NCBI GenBank assembly: GCA_027315065.1 | Contig: DAHUYT010000014.1 | Span: forward strand, 239-45,407 | Length of the DNA stretch: 45,169 nt | Reading direction: 5' to 3' | DNA from: Nitrososphaerota archaeon | GTDB lineage: Archaea > Thermoproteota > Nitrososphaeria > Nitrososphaerales > Nitrosopumilaceae | Shown: in pieces, positions 23,341-30,423 of the stretch | Layout: the number at the start of each line of letters is the position of its first letter | How positions within the stretch are numbered: position 1 is the stretch's first letter | Program-made: the position numbers and the translations under genes | The notes under the pieces: generated by a model | The model's input: only the letters and a program-made list of their open reading frames with translations | Database searches by the model: none | Told to the model about the DNA's origin: nothing

Positions 23341-24448
23341 GTTGACCAAGAGTTGTTTTTACTACTTCAACAAAATCTTCCTTGCTTATGGGCTTTCTTA
23401 TTATCTGGCTTTTTTTCATTCCCGGTAACACACTTGCAAACTCTTCGATCCCATCGAGCGCAGATATGAAGATTATTTTTATTGACGGTGACAATTCCCT
23501 GAGTCTATTGTAGAGTTCTAAGCCATTGACAGGCGACATCCTTACATCTGATATTACCAAGTCATAATGAGAAGGATTGACTGTAACAAAACTACGGATG
23601 GCCTCATCCCCGTTTCTAAACATGTCAACCGCATAATTTTCATCACTCATAATTGTGTTGAAAGTCGTCAGAGTCTCCAATTCATCATCAACTAACATGA
23701 TGTTAATTTTGGATTTGTGTTTTTGATCTTGATTCAAATTTAATTTTGAATTCTGCAGTATCGAAAATCTTGATTCCCGTTTAAACGGATTTACAGGGTT
23801 TGGTTTTTCTATCCTCAAGGTGTAAACTGGGTACGGGAATTTGAGACCGGATGAATATGCACCTAATTCAGTCAAGCGGTACTCTTGTTTATCAAGGTGT
23901 AAGTATCGCAACACTTGGTACAAATCACCACCAAGTGTAATGCTGTTTGTAGGTGTAAATGAATTAATTTTAGAACACATATTCATTGTTGTGCCAAAAA
24001 GATCATCTTCCTTTGAACTTAGGGATTTTGCGACTTCTACTTTCCCATAATCTGCACTAATTCTATAGTTAATGGCCGGTAAACCTTCTTGATATAGTTT
24101 AGTGTTAACTATTGGTCTGGCATCTATCAGTGCAAGTAAACAATCAAGGATATCTTTCCACGTATCTTTGTTTGTGGAATCTAACGATTCTGGAAAATAG
24201 AATATTAGCGAGTCCCCTACATTTTTCACTATTTTGGCACCAAAGTTTCTAACTATTGCCGCCATGGAGTTTAAAAATACTGCATAGTATTTCCTTACTT
24301 TTGCAGTGTCATAAATGCAAGCTACCTCTTTGGTAGAACTTACCATGTCTACATAACAAACGCAGTAATTTCCCGATGATGAAAAGCATACTTCTTCGTA
24401 TGGAATATGGGAAAGAAAATCTGAATCTTGGGCATTATTGTTATTCAT
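23330..24448 (-). CDS. Class III nucleotidyl cyclase-like domain fused to response receiver
   Basis: A 372-residue protein. The N-terminal half is a class III cyclase homology domain: first metal Asp in VCYVDMVSSTK (about 34), second in IVKNVGDSLIFYF (about 78), and the substrate region DLFGTTMNMCSKINS with the transition-state Asn kept but the usual Arg replaced by Lys. The C-terminal third is a receiver: acidic pair in IMLVDDE, phospho-acceptor Asp in DLVISDVRM, Lys in IIRKPIS. The order, catalytic domain first and receiver last, is the reverse of most such fusions. The stop overlaps the kinase gene, so the pair forms a two-component system with predicted nucleotide output. An in-frame ATG at 24490 would add a hydrophobic 14-residue N-terminus. 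Confidence 0.88.
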   Translation of the reverse strand: MNNNNAQDSDFLSHIPYEEVCFSSSGNYCVCYVDMVSSTKEVACIYDTAKVRKYYAVFLNSMAAIVRNFGAKIVKNVGDSLIFYFPESLDSTNKDTWKDILDCLLALIDARPIVNTKLYQEGLPAINYRISADYGKVEVAKSLSSKEDDLFGTTMNMCSKINSFTPTNSITLGGDLYQVLRYLHLDKQEYRLTELGAYSSGLKFPYPVYTLRIEKPNPVNPFKRESRFSILQNSKLNLNQDQKHKSKINIMLVDDELETLTTFNTIMSDENYAVDMFRNGDEAIRSFVTVNPSHYDLVISDVRMSPVNGLELYNRLRELSPSIKIIFISALDGIEEFASVLPGMKKSQIIRKPISKEDFVEVVKTTLGQHGN

Positions 24449-24826
24449 TTCTTCTATCCAAAGTAATAGAAGTAATAAGAAATAATGCATGGTTAGCTAA
24501 AATTACAAGTATTAAGCTGATTTGGTAAGCAGGTTTAGAATGATCCTGTATGCATGTATAGTGCATAAACCAACTTTTGATCCATATAGGCAGTATCCAA
24601 ATTTCCTTGTCCAGTATCTTGAATAGCTGCCATTCCTCTGGCAGAAAGGGTCGTGCTGCAAAAGGACTGGCATCCACAGTGGTAGCCAATCCTATCAGAT
24701 GCAAAATGCCAATAAGTATCGAGTCTGTTTTTATCTTGCTAAAGGATCTTCGCATTGGTATGCCCAACCCTCAGATATTTTCATTATAACCAATTGATTT
24801 AAACAAGATTTCCCAAGTCATAGTGC
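24449..24826. other. Intergenic stretch, no supported gene
   Basis: Overlapping frames on both strands (minus 24441-24767, plus 24577-24789) show no family resemblance and none has a promoter at leaderless distance. Decayed coding sequence is possible. The segment near 24794-24803 (TTGATTTAAA) probably supplies the TATA box for the DUF4258 gene. Confidence 0.4.
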
Positions 24827-25138
24827 TTGTCAGCATACGAATCTAAGATAAGATCACGGCTTGAAATTCATGTAAAGTTAACAGAACATGCAAGACGTGC
24901 AATTATAGATGACGGATATGGCATAGATGAGTTACTTGATGCATTGCAAAATTTCAAAATAATAGAGCATTATGATGATGCAAAACCGTTTCCTGCATGT
25001 CTTCTTTTATGCAAAATAAAGCGAAAACCAATCCACATCGTCTGTGCGCTGCCAGAAGGCGCAGATATGTTAATAATTGTCACAGCGTATATACCATCAG
25101 GAAAGAATTGGTCAAATTACACCATAAGAAAGAAATGA
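24827..25138 (+). CDS. DUF4258-like toxin
   Basis: A 103-residue protein with the DUF4258 pattern: a basic strand-helix start (LEIHVKLTEHARRAIIDDGY), DELLDALQNFKIIEHYDD, then PACLLLCKIKRKPIHIVCALPE and a C-terminal strand LIIVTAYIPSGKNW. DUF4258 proteins resemble RelE/MqsR-type mRNA-cutting toxins and commonly precede a CxxC zinc-finger antitoxin, as here. Translation begins at TTG 24827, since an in-frame TAG lies two codons upstream. The stop overlaps the next start (ATGA). Confidence 0.8.
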   Translation: MSAYESKIRSRLEIHVKLTEHARRAIIDDGYGIDELLDALQNFKIIEHYDDAKPFPACLLLCKIKRKPIHIVCALPEGADMLIIVTAYIPSGKNWSNYTIRKK

Positions 25139-25377
25139 ATCTAGGCAAGTGTCCCCTTTGCGGAGGAACCACCAATACTGAATCAGTGGACATAACAGAA
25201 TCTCTTGGTGGCAAAATAGTTTTAATTAAAGACATCAAGGCTGAAGTTTGTTCACAATGCGGAGAAAGGCTCTATTCTTCATCTGAGATAAAAAAAATTG
25301 AAGTTTTGCTACATAAAGTAAAACAGGGTACGATAAAACCAAAGGAAACAAGGCAAGCCGAAGTCTATCTTGCTTGA
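25135..25377 (+). CDS. YgiT/MqsA-type zinc-finger antitoxin
   Basis: An 80-residue protein with MNLGKCPLCGGTTNTE and VCSQCGERLYSS, two CxxC pairs that bind one zinc, as in the N-terminal domain of MqsA/YgiT. The C-terminal part (EIKKIEVLLHKVKQGTIKPKE) is helical; a full HTH domain is not evident, so the protein is shorter than E. coli MqsA. It would bind and block the DUF4258 toxin. The ATG at 25135 overlaps the toxin stop by 4 nt. Confidence 0.82.
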   Translation: MNLGKCPLCGGTTNTESVDITESLGGKIVLIKDIKAEVCSQCGERLYSSSEIKKIEVLLHKVKQGTIKPKETRQAEVYLA

Positions 25378-25511
25378 TATTCCATGTTGTTACCCCTTTT
25401 TGGAAATAATACTGTAAACCAAAGGACATGTGGTCTTTGAAAGATTCTAGAATGTAGTCAAGCGATGGGATTTATCTCCTGACAACTTGACAGTACATGT
25501 GTAACTATTGC

Positions 25512-25531
25512 CACTATATTGAAATATAGTG
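25512..25531. promoter_or_regulatory. Perfect palindrome containing the TATA box of relB
   Basis: CACTATATT-GA-AATATAGTG is a perfect inverted repeat with 9-bp arms. The TATA-like TATATT lies inside it, and the relB ATG follows at 25549, the leaderless distance. Repressor and TBP would compete for the same bases. Confidence 0.65.
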
Positions 25532-25548
25532 AACGGCATCTAAATAAC

Positions 25549-25692
25549 ATGCAGCCTTCTGCAAAAACAAAGAAACTAGATGACCTCACTCCAAAGGAAA
25601 TAGCAGACATCAAGGAATATTCGTCTAGTAAAGAAAAGCCCAAGCACTTCAAAAATGTTAAAGAACTCATAAAAGACTTAGATAACGACTAG
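25549..25692 (+). CDS. RelB-like antitoxin
   Basis: A 47-residue protein: MQPSAKTKKLDDLTPKEIAD, then IKEYSSSKEKPKHFKNVKEL and IKDLDND. Length, charge and the terminal helix match short archaeal RelB antitoxins that precede a RelE gene. The start is supported by the palindromic TATA region 18 bp upstream. The TAG ends 1 nt before the TTG of the toxin frame, so the pair was coupled. The toxin now contains a nonsense codon. Confidence 0.65.
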   Translation: MQPSAKTKKLDDLTPKEIADIKEYSSSKEKPKHFKNVKELIKDLDND

Positions 25693-25693
25693 A

Positions 25694-25960
25694 TTGTGGG
25701 AATTTGACAGAAAAAGCAAATTCAAAAAGCAATACAAATTGTTAGGTTTTGCTAGACAAGAGCGAGTCAAGAAAGCATTAGAGCGACTTGGCGACTCTGA
25801 AAGGCCAGAATCATCATGAGGAGTCTACAAATTATCTATGAAGATATACGCATACGAATTGGGACATGATGACAGAATAATTTACAAAGTTGAGTATGAT
25901 AGGCACACAATCGTATTGATTAGAGTCGGTGACCACAAAATGACTTATGGTAAAGATTAG
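25694..25960 (+). pseudogene. RelE-like toxin gene with in-frame TGA
   Basis: The frame from TTG 25694 encodes WEFDRKSKFKKQYKLLGFAR, QERVKKALERLGDSERPESS, a TGA at 25817-25819, then GVYKLSMKIYAYELGHDDRI, IYKVEYDRHTIVLIRVGDHK, MTYGKD and TAG. Both halves match the RelE/ParE fold (basic helices, then strands ending in the RVGDH catalytic-end motif). The TGA stands where a hydrophobic residue or Trp is expected, so one base change probably killed the toxin. The cognate antitoxin is intact. Confidence 0.75.
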
Positions 25961-26043
25961 ATTCCCTTTGGCTCATCTCTTTGGATTACAAGATGCAGAT
26001 TCAAAAATGACATTATGCTACCAGCCAAAGTTTGCAGCAGAAC

Positions 26044-26082
26044 CCTGCAGCATCATTTAGAGAAAAGATGCTTGAAGATTAA
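26044..26082 (+). pseudogene. C-terminal tail of a lost FilR1-type regulator
   Basis: PAASFREKMLED and a TAA align with NTAGPFREKIFEDK at the end of the regulator at 30424-31254. In both places the tail is followed by a near-identical leader (GTCTCCAG-TAATTTTTACCA) and a YdjM-like gene. A regulator-hydrolase cassette was therefore duplicated and this regulator copy mostly deleted. Confidence 0.65.
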
Positions 26083-26104
26083 AAGTCTCCAGATAATTTT
26101 TACC

Positions 26105-26695
26105 ATGTCCCAGCAGCTAAAAAAAGACACTGGCTTTGTAATCAAGACAGCACTATTGTTTTGCGCGTTATCAGCAGCGTTCTCCCTTGTCGGAATTCTC
26201 TTGCCAGAGAAAGGACCCCTTGAAAACCCAAGCGGGGGATTAAACATGCACGAGATCTCAGGGCACATCCTCTGGGGATTGGTGGCAGGCGCGGCATTTT
26301 TTAGCCTAAGATATGTAATCATAACAGGCCTCTTTGCAGTGCTCATTGACTCAGACCACCTCATTGCACTGCTACATGTAGACGCACTATCAAGAATGTC
26401 ACACTCTATAGCGTTTGGCGCAATAGCAGTGGTGGTACTGATGGCGCTTTTCGGAAAGAAAGATTACAAACTTGGCGCAGCAGTCTTTGCAGGGTTATCG
26501 TAACACCTCTCCTTTGATACATTTGCAGGCAGTGACTGCAAGTTCCCGCTCTTTGTACCCTTTTACAGCCACCAGATTATCTTCCAAAATATAGACTGGA
26601 TATATTTTGAGGCAGCAGCTGTTGTCATAGTGGGAATCATGACGCTTCTAGTAAGAAGAAAAGAGATGCGGGTACAGGGCATAATTACAAAATAA
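26105..26695 (+). pseudogene. YdjM-like membrane hydrolase, second copy with nonsense codon
   Basis: The same length (197 codons) as the copy at 8216-8806 and closely similar throughout, with all metal-ligand motifs present (HEISGHILWG, LIDSDHLIALLH, HLSFDTFAGS). Codon 133 is TAA (26501-26503) where the other copy has TCA, just before the HLSFD motif; there is no frameshift. The product would end at residue 132. No other decay is obvious, so loss is recent or the stop is a sequencing error. Similarity to the first copy continues about 80 bp past the terminal stop. Confidence 0.85.
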
Positions 26696-26794
26696 AATGT
26701 TAGACTGGAAGGATATATTTCTTGAAATCATGTGACTTGCAATATCGTTGTGACCCGGTAAATGTAATAGAGATATAGACTGTACGCACACACC

Positions 26795-26935
26795 TCAATA
26801 CAAGATTCCGGTGGACAAGATCTGTAATGGACGCAACCCTGAGAACTGATTGTATCCCAGATCATGATCATACTGTCCTGCAAACCACCCATAGTTTATT
26901 CCCACAACAAACCTGCCACCTGGAGAAAACGACAT
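26795..26935 (-). pseudogene. N-terminal fragment of a GH5-like hydrolase copy
   Basis: MSFSPGGRFVVGINYGWFAG, then QYDHDLGYNQFS, matches the first 32 residues of the hydrolase at 19350-20687. It then shifts frame into GLRPLQILSTGIL and stops. The upstream AAAGTGTTTAAT is also shared, so promoter and start were copied together. Confidence 0.85.
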
Positions 26936-26991
26936 GAGTTTCAGATCACTTTTTGGCATTAAACACTTTAGAGAATATAGACATGGCATAC

Positions 26992-27273
26992 CTACTTTAA
27001 CGAGACAAGAAACTTGCGTATCTGTTCTTGCAACGCATACTCTCCTAGATGCGTCCTCATGAGCTCAACAATGTTGCAATATGCATCACCAAACGTCTCA
27101 AGCAACACCCTTCGCAAGGTTTCTGGGTTGTGGTAACAGTCCACAAAGTGCAGTGCATACTCCTGATATAGTTTGTAGTATACCTCCTCTAGTGCAGAGT
27201 TGCCATATTCAATCAAGGCTTTTTCTATTGCATAGGATACAATCGCCTCCCTTATGTTGTTTTTTGAAGCCAT
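26992..27273 (-). CDS. Small conserved-looking helical protein
   Basis: A 93-residue acidic, all-helical protein (MASKNNIREAIVSYAIEKAL; LEEVYYKLYQEYALHFVDCY; LRRVLLETFGDAYCNIVELM). It resembles a small archaeal family that I remember only loosely (DUF3227-like), so I give no function. No HTH, membrane span or metal motif is apparent. It is divergently placed from the AsnC-type gene, with 110 bp between the starts. Confidence 0.6.
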   Translation of the reverse strand: MASKNNIREAIVSYAIEKALIEYGNSALEEVYYKLYQEYALHFVDCYHNPETLRRVLLETFGDAYCNIVELMRTHLGEYALQEQIRKFLVSLK

Positions 27274-27383
27274 ACCTTGATACCTTGGAACCCAGTGTAG
27301 ATATCAGGTGTTTAGCTACTCTTGCAAACTCTTAGCTGATATAGCAAGCAGAGATTACATGGAATTATTCCAATATTGATATC

Positions 27384-27659
27384 ATGTCAGAGACATTTCA
27401 ACTCGACAATACAAAGACCGTAACAAGAGCATACCTAATGATAAACTGCGAGAGCGGCAGCGAGGCACAGATCTTCGATGAGCTAAAAACATTTCCTGAA
27501 ATTAAGAAAGCAGAGACCACAATTGGAAGGCATGACATCTTGGCGCTCGTTGAGACAGGTTCGCCAGACGAGCTCGGTAATATAATAACAATGAAGATAA
27601 GAAAGATTCCTCAAATTCACTGCACTACAACACTTGTATGCACAAAACCAAGAGCCTAA
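27384..27659 (+). CDS. Stand-alone Lrp/AsnC RAM-domain protein
   Basis: A 91-residue ligand-sensing RAM domain: AYLMINCESGSEAQIFDELK, IKKAETTIGRHDILALVETG, NIITMKIRKIPQIHCTTTLV, with the beta-alpha-beta-beta-alpha-beta layout and the conserved glycine/Asp (GRHDILA). There is no DNA-binding HTH, so it probably binds an amino acid and modulates full-length Lrp proteins. Single-domain versions are common in ammonia-oxidising archaea. A zinc-ribbon gene follows after 3 bp and is likely co-transcribed. Confidence 0.9.
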   Translation: MSETFQLDNTKTVTRAYLMINCESGSEAQIFDELKTFPEIKKAETTIGRHDILALVETGSPDELGNIITMKIRKIPQIHCTTTLVCTKPRA

Positions 27660-27662
27660 AAA

Positions 27663-27788
27663 ATGATATACGAAAAGATCCAGTGTCAGTCATGCGAACG
27701 CTACAATGCAGTTGTGGTGCCAGAGCCAAGATACCATGGTTTTAGGGGCCGCTGTCCAGATTGTGGCGGCGACTGGCCAGAGTCATGA
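27663..27788 (+). CDS. 41-residue zinc-ribbon protein
   Basis: MIYEKIQCQSCERYNAVVVP, then EPRYHGFRGRCPDCGGDWPE and S. Two CxxC knuckles (C8/C11 and C31/C34) would bind one zinc. It starts 3 bp after the RAM-domain gene, so the two form an operon. Short sequences matching its last codons and 3' flank recur at 39648 and 40433, on either side of the HEPN/MNT pair. Confidence 0.75.
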   Translation: MIYEKIQCQSCERYNAVVVPEPRYHGFRGRCPDCGGDWPES

Positions 27789-28012
27789 AAATAATTTCTA
27801 CAAGTTAACACCAACTCAGAGAGTTAAGATCAGTCTTTTATGATAAAATGATGCAAAAGAAAATGGCAAAGTCAGATAGCAAGGATACGTGAAACTGAAT
27901 TCCATGATCAGCTTGTTTCGTGGATTCAAATCCCACCTTGCAGCGGGTTGTGGTTACGATTTTGTTTCTAACATAGTTTTAGGCATCATGATTACTTTTG
28001 CAAAACTTTAGG

Positions 28013-29437
28013 TCACCACTCAAACCTGTACGCTTCATATGCTGAAAGTTTTGACTTTTCCCAAGTTATCTCAGTCCGGTCAGAAAGATACAGTACCTTG
28101 GCAGCAGGGGACGCGTGAGTCTTGGATCCAGTCTCCGGGTCTACCTTGAGGACTCTGTTTTTTACCTCAACTCCCTTTGGCATCATACAGTGATACCGCA
28201 AGAGATTGCAGTCAGATGACAACTTGTAGAAAAAGTTGCGCTCAGGTTCCTCCCAATCGTATTGTAGTGTAATCTTTTGACCCTTTTGGTTTGGCTTGAG
28301 TGGTTTGTTTAGTTTTACAATGAACTCCTTGTGATATGGCTTGTTTACATTGAGGGATACTATATCCAACTCTTCTCCCTTGCTATCAGTCACTATTACA
28401 TTCATGTCAGGAAAGCCTCTTGGCACGTCACCGTCAAGATAGTAGAAGATCTGGTCCTTCGGTTCTCCTGAGATGTTTTTAATGTCCCATGTCCAGCTGT
28501 GATGGGTCATCATTGTCTTGGGATCGGTGATGCCAATCTTGAGATCTATGCGTGAAAAGTAAAACGTACTGCTGTTTTTTAGGTCCTGCTCTGCCGCCTT
28601 GCTCTTTTGCACCTTGCCTTTTGTCGGTACATTCTTGTTTCCAAATCCATCTCCATAGATATTATAGATCAAGAGCTGCTCTCCGTGCTTGATGGCATAG
28701 TCCCCTACGGGGTGCATGATTACCTTGTATTCAGGCGAGAGCTTACGAATGTCATCTGCTATTCTTGACGACGCAAAGATCTGCATCGCACCGCCAAGGT
28801 CCATCACGCGCCTTGCCACAATAATGCCAGGACCCCAGAAGGTCTTGTTTCTGTTGATATCTTCGATTGAATATACAGGTCCCGTGTCAATCCCAATTCT
28901 AACATAGAGCTTCTCCTTTGTCGTCCTGAGCTGGTTGTATCTTGAGATTGCCTTGTGGAGCTCGATTGCAAGGCGCAACGGCTGCTCGGAGCTTTCAGAG
29001 AATCCAATCACCATACCATCGCCTGTTGTAAGAACCGCGGAAGAGTTTGGACCGCCATGTAAAAACGCGTCTGATCTTCGAATCAGGTCAGTCAGGACAA
29101 GAATTTTACGGGCCTGTTCCTTTGTCGATATCGAAGGATCTGAACTACCTACTATATCAGTGAAGAACCAGTGGTATGTCTTGGTCAAGGTACGAACATC
29201 CTCAATCAAAAACTCGTCATTTCTTAGCAGTCGAGATATGTGATATATGAAATCATTTGGAGACGCACGTAAGATGTCATATGCGTTAGTTGGTACCACG
29301 TCAAGTTTTATCTTGTGATGTTTTAGTTCTTCTAGCAGCCAGTCCCTTCCCTTGCCCTTCTCCTCTAACAGTCCCAAGATCTCAGCAATCTTCTCGATCT
29401 TGGTCTTACTTGATTTAAGCAAACATATGTTTTGCAT
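28013..29437 (-). CDS. Class III cyclase-like domain fused to an unknown beta-rich domain
   Basis: A 474-residue protein. After a helical N-terminus (1-85) comes a cyclase homology domain: first metal Asp in WFFTDIVGSSD (about 93), second in LTTGDGMVIGF (about 139), RIGIDTGPVY, and TFWGPGIIVARRVMDLGG. In the last motif the transition-state Asn is Ile, so catalysis is doubtful and a nucleotide-binding role is possible. Residues 290-474 form a separate beta-rich domain (YFSRIDLKIGITDPKTMMTH; FYYLDGDVPRGFPDMNVIVT; ITLQYDWEEPERNFFYKLSS) that I cannot name. No membrane span is seen. It is one of three cyclase-like proteins within 7 kb. Confidence 0.82.
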   Translation of the reverse strand: MQNICLLKSSKTKIEKIAEILGLLEEKGKGRDWLLEELKHHKIKLDVVPTNAYDILRASPNDFIYHISRLLRNDEFLIEDVRTLTKTYHWFFTDIVGSSDPSISTKEQARKILVLTDLIRRSDAFLHGGPNSSAVLTTGDGMVIGFSESSEQPLRLAIELHKAISRYNQLRTTKEKLYVRIGIDTGPVYSIEDINRNKTFWGPGIIVARRVMDLGGAMQIFASSRIADDIRKLSPEYKVIMHPVGDYAIKHGEQLLIYNIYGDGFGNKNVPTKGKVQKSKAAEQDLKNSSTFYFSRIDLKIGITDPKTMMTHHSWTWDIKNISGEPKDQIFYYLDGDVPRGFPDMNVIVTDSKGEELDIVSLNVNKPYHKEFIVKLNKPLKPNQKGQKITLQYDWEEPERNFFYKLSSDCNLLRYHCMMPKGVEVKNRVLKVDPETGSKTHASPAAKVLYLSDRTEITWEKSKLSAYEAYRFEW

Positions 29438-29482
29438 TTCCGCTTCTAATAAGGAATGTTGCTCTAGAAGATTATTCTGTAC

Positions 29483-29590
29483 TTAATATCTAAGGGCCAA
29501 GTCCCATGCATCAATCTCTGCACACACGGTAGCAACAAGATTTCCTCCTCCACCGCCTTGCACATAGATTATTTTGTCTTGGTAACTCAT
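29483..29590 (-). CDS. Possible 35-residue glycine-rich protein
   Basis: MSYQDKIIYVQGGGGGNLVA, then TVCAEIDAWDLALRY and TAA, directly upstream of the cyclase gene on the same strand. Composition and the ATG are plausible; the stretch of five glycines suggests a turn. No homologue is known to me, and chance cannot be excluded at this length. Confidence 0.35.
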   Translation of the reverse strand: MSYQDKIIYVQGGGGGNLVATVCAEIDAWDLALRY

Positions 29591-29621
29591 GATAATTATT
29601 AGAAGCCGGAGGATATTACAC

Positions 29622-29661
29622 TAGTTTGCTTTTCAAGCTAAATACTTGCACTACAAGCTAA
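29622..29661 (-). promoter_or_regulatory. Tandem TTAGCTTG motifs, 20-bp period, at 3' end of cyclase gene
   Basis: On the minus strand two units begin TTAGCTTGTAGTGCAAGTAT and TTAGCTTGAAAAGCAAACTA, exactly 20 bp apart. The first overlaps the last codons of the cyclase gene. The same motif pair occurs on the plus strand at 30352-30391 beyond the other end of the gene. Confidence 0.6.
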
Positions 29662-30313
29662 GCTTGGGAGGGCGTCGGGTTACGGTATATACAGGATAGC
29701 TAAACTTTAGTCCCAAGCTATATGACCCAAGCAAGCCAAAGTCATAGCTCTTCAATGATTTTACAATCTGATACAGGTCTCCTCCTATTACAACCCCGTT
29801 TGGAGATGCCGTATTGTTTATCTTTGAGCAGAGGTTTACCGTCGGCCCAAAGATATCTTCTGTAGGAGTCTGCGATTTTGCAATGGTACCATAGCCTGCG
29901 CTAACCCTAAAGTCAGTTTGCGGAAGGGATCTTTCAGATAGAATATCGTTTATGGTACCATGAGAGTCTACTATTGAGAGGCTGCACTCCAGTACATCAA
30001 GAAACGAGTCCTTGCCAGAGTCATAGTCTGCCCTTGGAAAATAATAAAGCAGGCTATCGCCTATGTTTTTTACAACCTTTGCGCCAAACTCTTGCACAAT
30101 AGCAGACATGACACTCAGAAATGTCCCATAATACTCCCCCATCTTTGAGTTTGAAATACGTGCTGTATTTGCAGTAGAGTTTACGACATCTACAAGCCCA
30201 ACGCAGTAACTCTTTGATATGCCTGAAAAGACAGCCTCTCGCTTTATGTGCTCCTTGATGAGTCTTGCAAGCTCGTCGCGACGGAGGGATGCAGGCTGGC
30301 CTCTATGTACCAT
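29651..30313 (-). CDS. Class III nucleotidyl cyclase-like protein
   Basis: A 220-residue single-domain cyclase homologue, starting MVHRGQPASLRRDELARLIK at ATG 30313 (an extra 18 codons upstream look non-coding and overlap the motif spacer). First metal Asp is in YCVGLVDVVNST, second in VVKNIGDSLLYYF, and DIFGPTVNLCSKINN keeps Asn but has Lys for the usual Arg, as in the cyclase-receiver protein at 23330-24448. It is most similar to that protein (YGTFLSVMSAIVQEFGAKVV against YYAVFLNSMAAIVRNFGAKI), so the two are paralogues. Product may be cAMP, cGMP or another nucleotide. It is divergent from the FilR1-type regulator, 110 bp apart. Confidence 0.85.
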   Translation of the reverse strand: MVHRGQPASLRRDELARLIKEHIKREAVFSGISKSYCVGLVDVVNSTANTARISNSKMGEYYGTFLSVMSAIVQEFGAKVVKNIGDSLLYYFPRADYDSGKDSFLDVLECSLSIVDSHGTINDILSERSLPQTDFRVSAGYGTIAKSQTPTEDIFGPTVNLCSKINNTASPNGVVIGGDLYQIVKSLKSYDFGLLGSYSLGLKFSYPVYTVTRRPPKLSL

Positions 30314-30351
30314 CACGAGTACTATTCGTAGTGTAACTTGATAATTGCAAC

Positions 30352-30391
30352 TTAGCTTGTACAGCAACTAGTTAGCTTGTAGCACAAACTG
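30352..30391 (+). promoter_or_regulatory. Tandem TTAGCTTG motifs, 20-bp period, in divergent promoter
   Basis: TTAGCTTGTACAGCAACTAG (30352-30371) and TTAGCTTGTAGCACAAACTG (30372-30391) are adjacent 20-bp units between the divergent cyclase and regulator genes. They are inverted relative to the pair at 29622-29661. Confidence 0.65.
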
Positions 30392-30423
30392 ACCTCATAC
30401 AGTATGGAACAATCTTTAGATTG

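Noticed and set aside
24441-24767. A 108-codon minus-strand frame beside the cyclase-receiver gene.
   Set aside because: It overlaps the cyclase N-terminus in another frame, has no recognisable motif, and a competing frame in the same bases looks equally protein-like.
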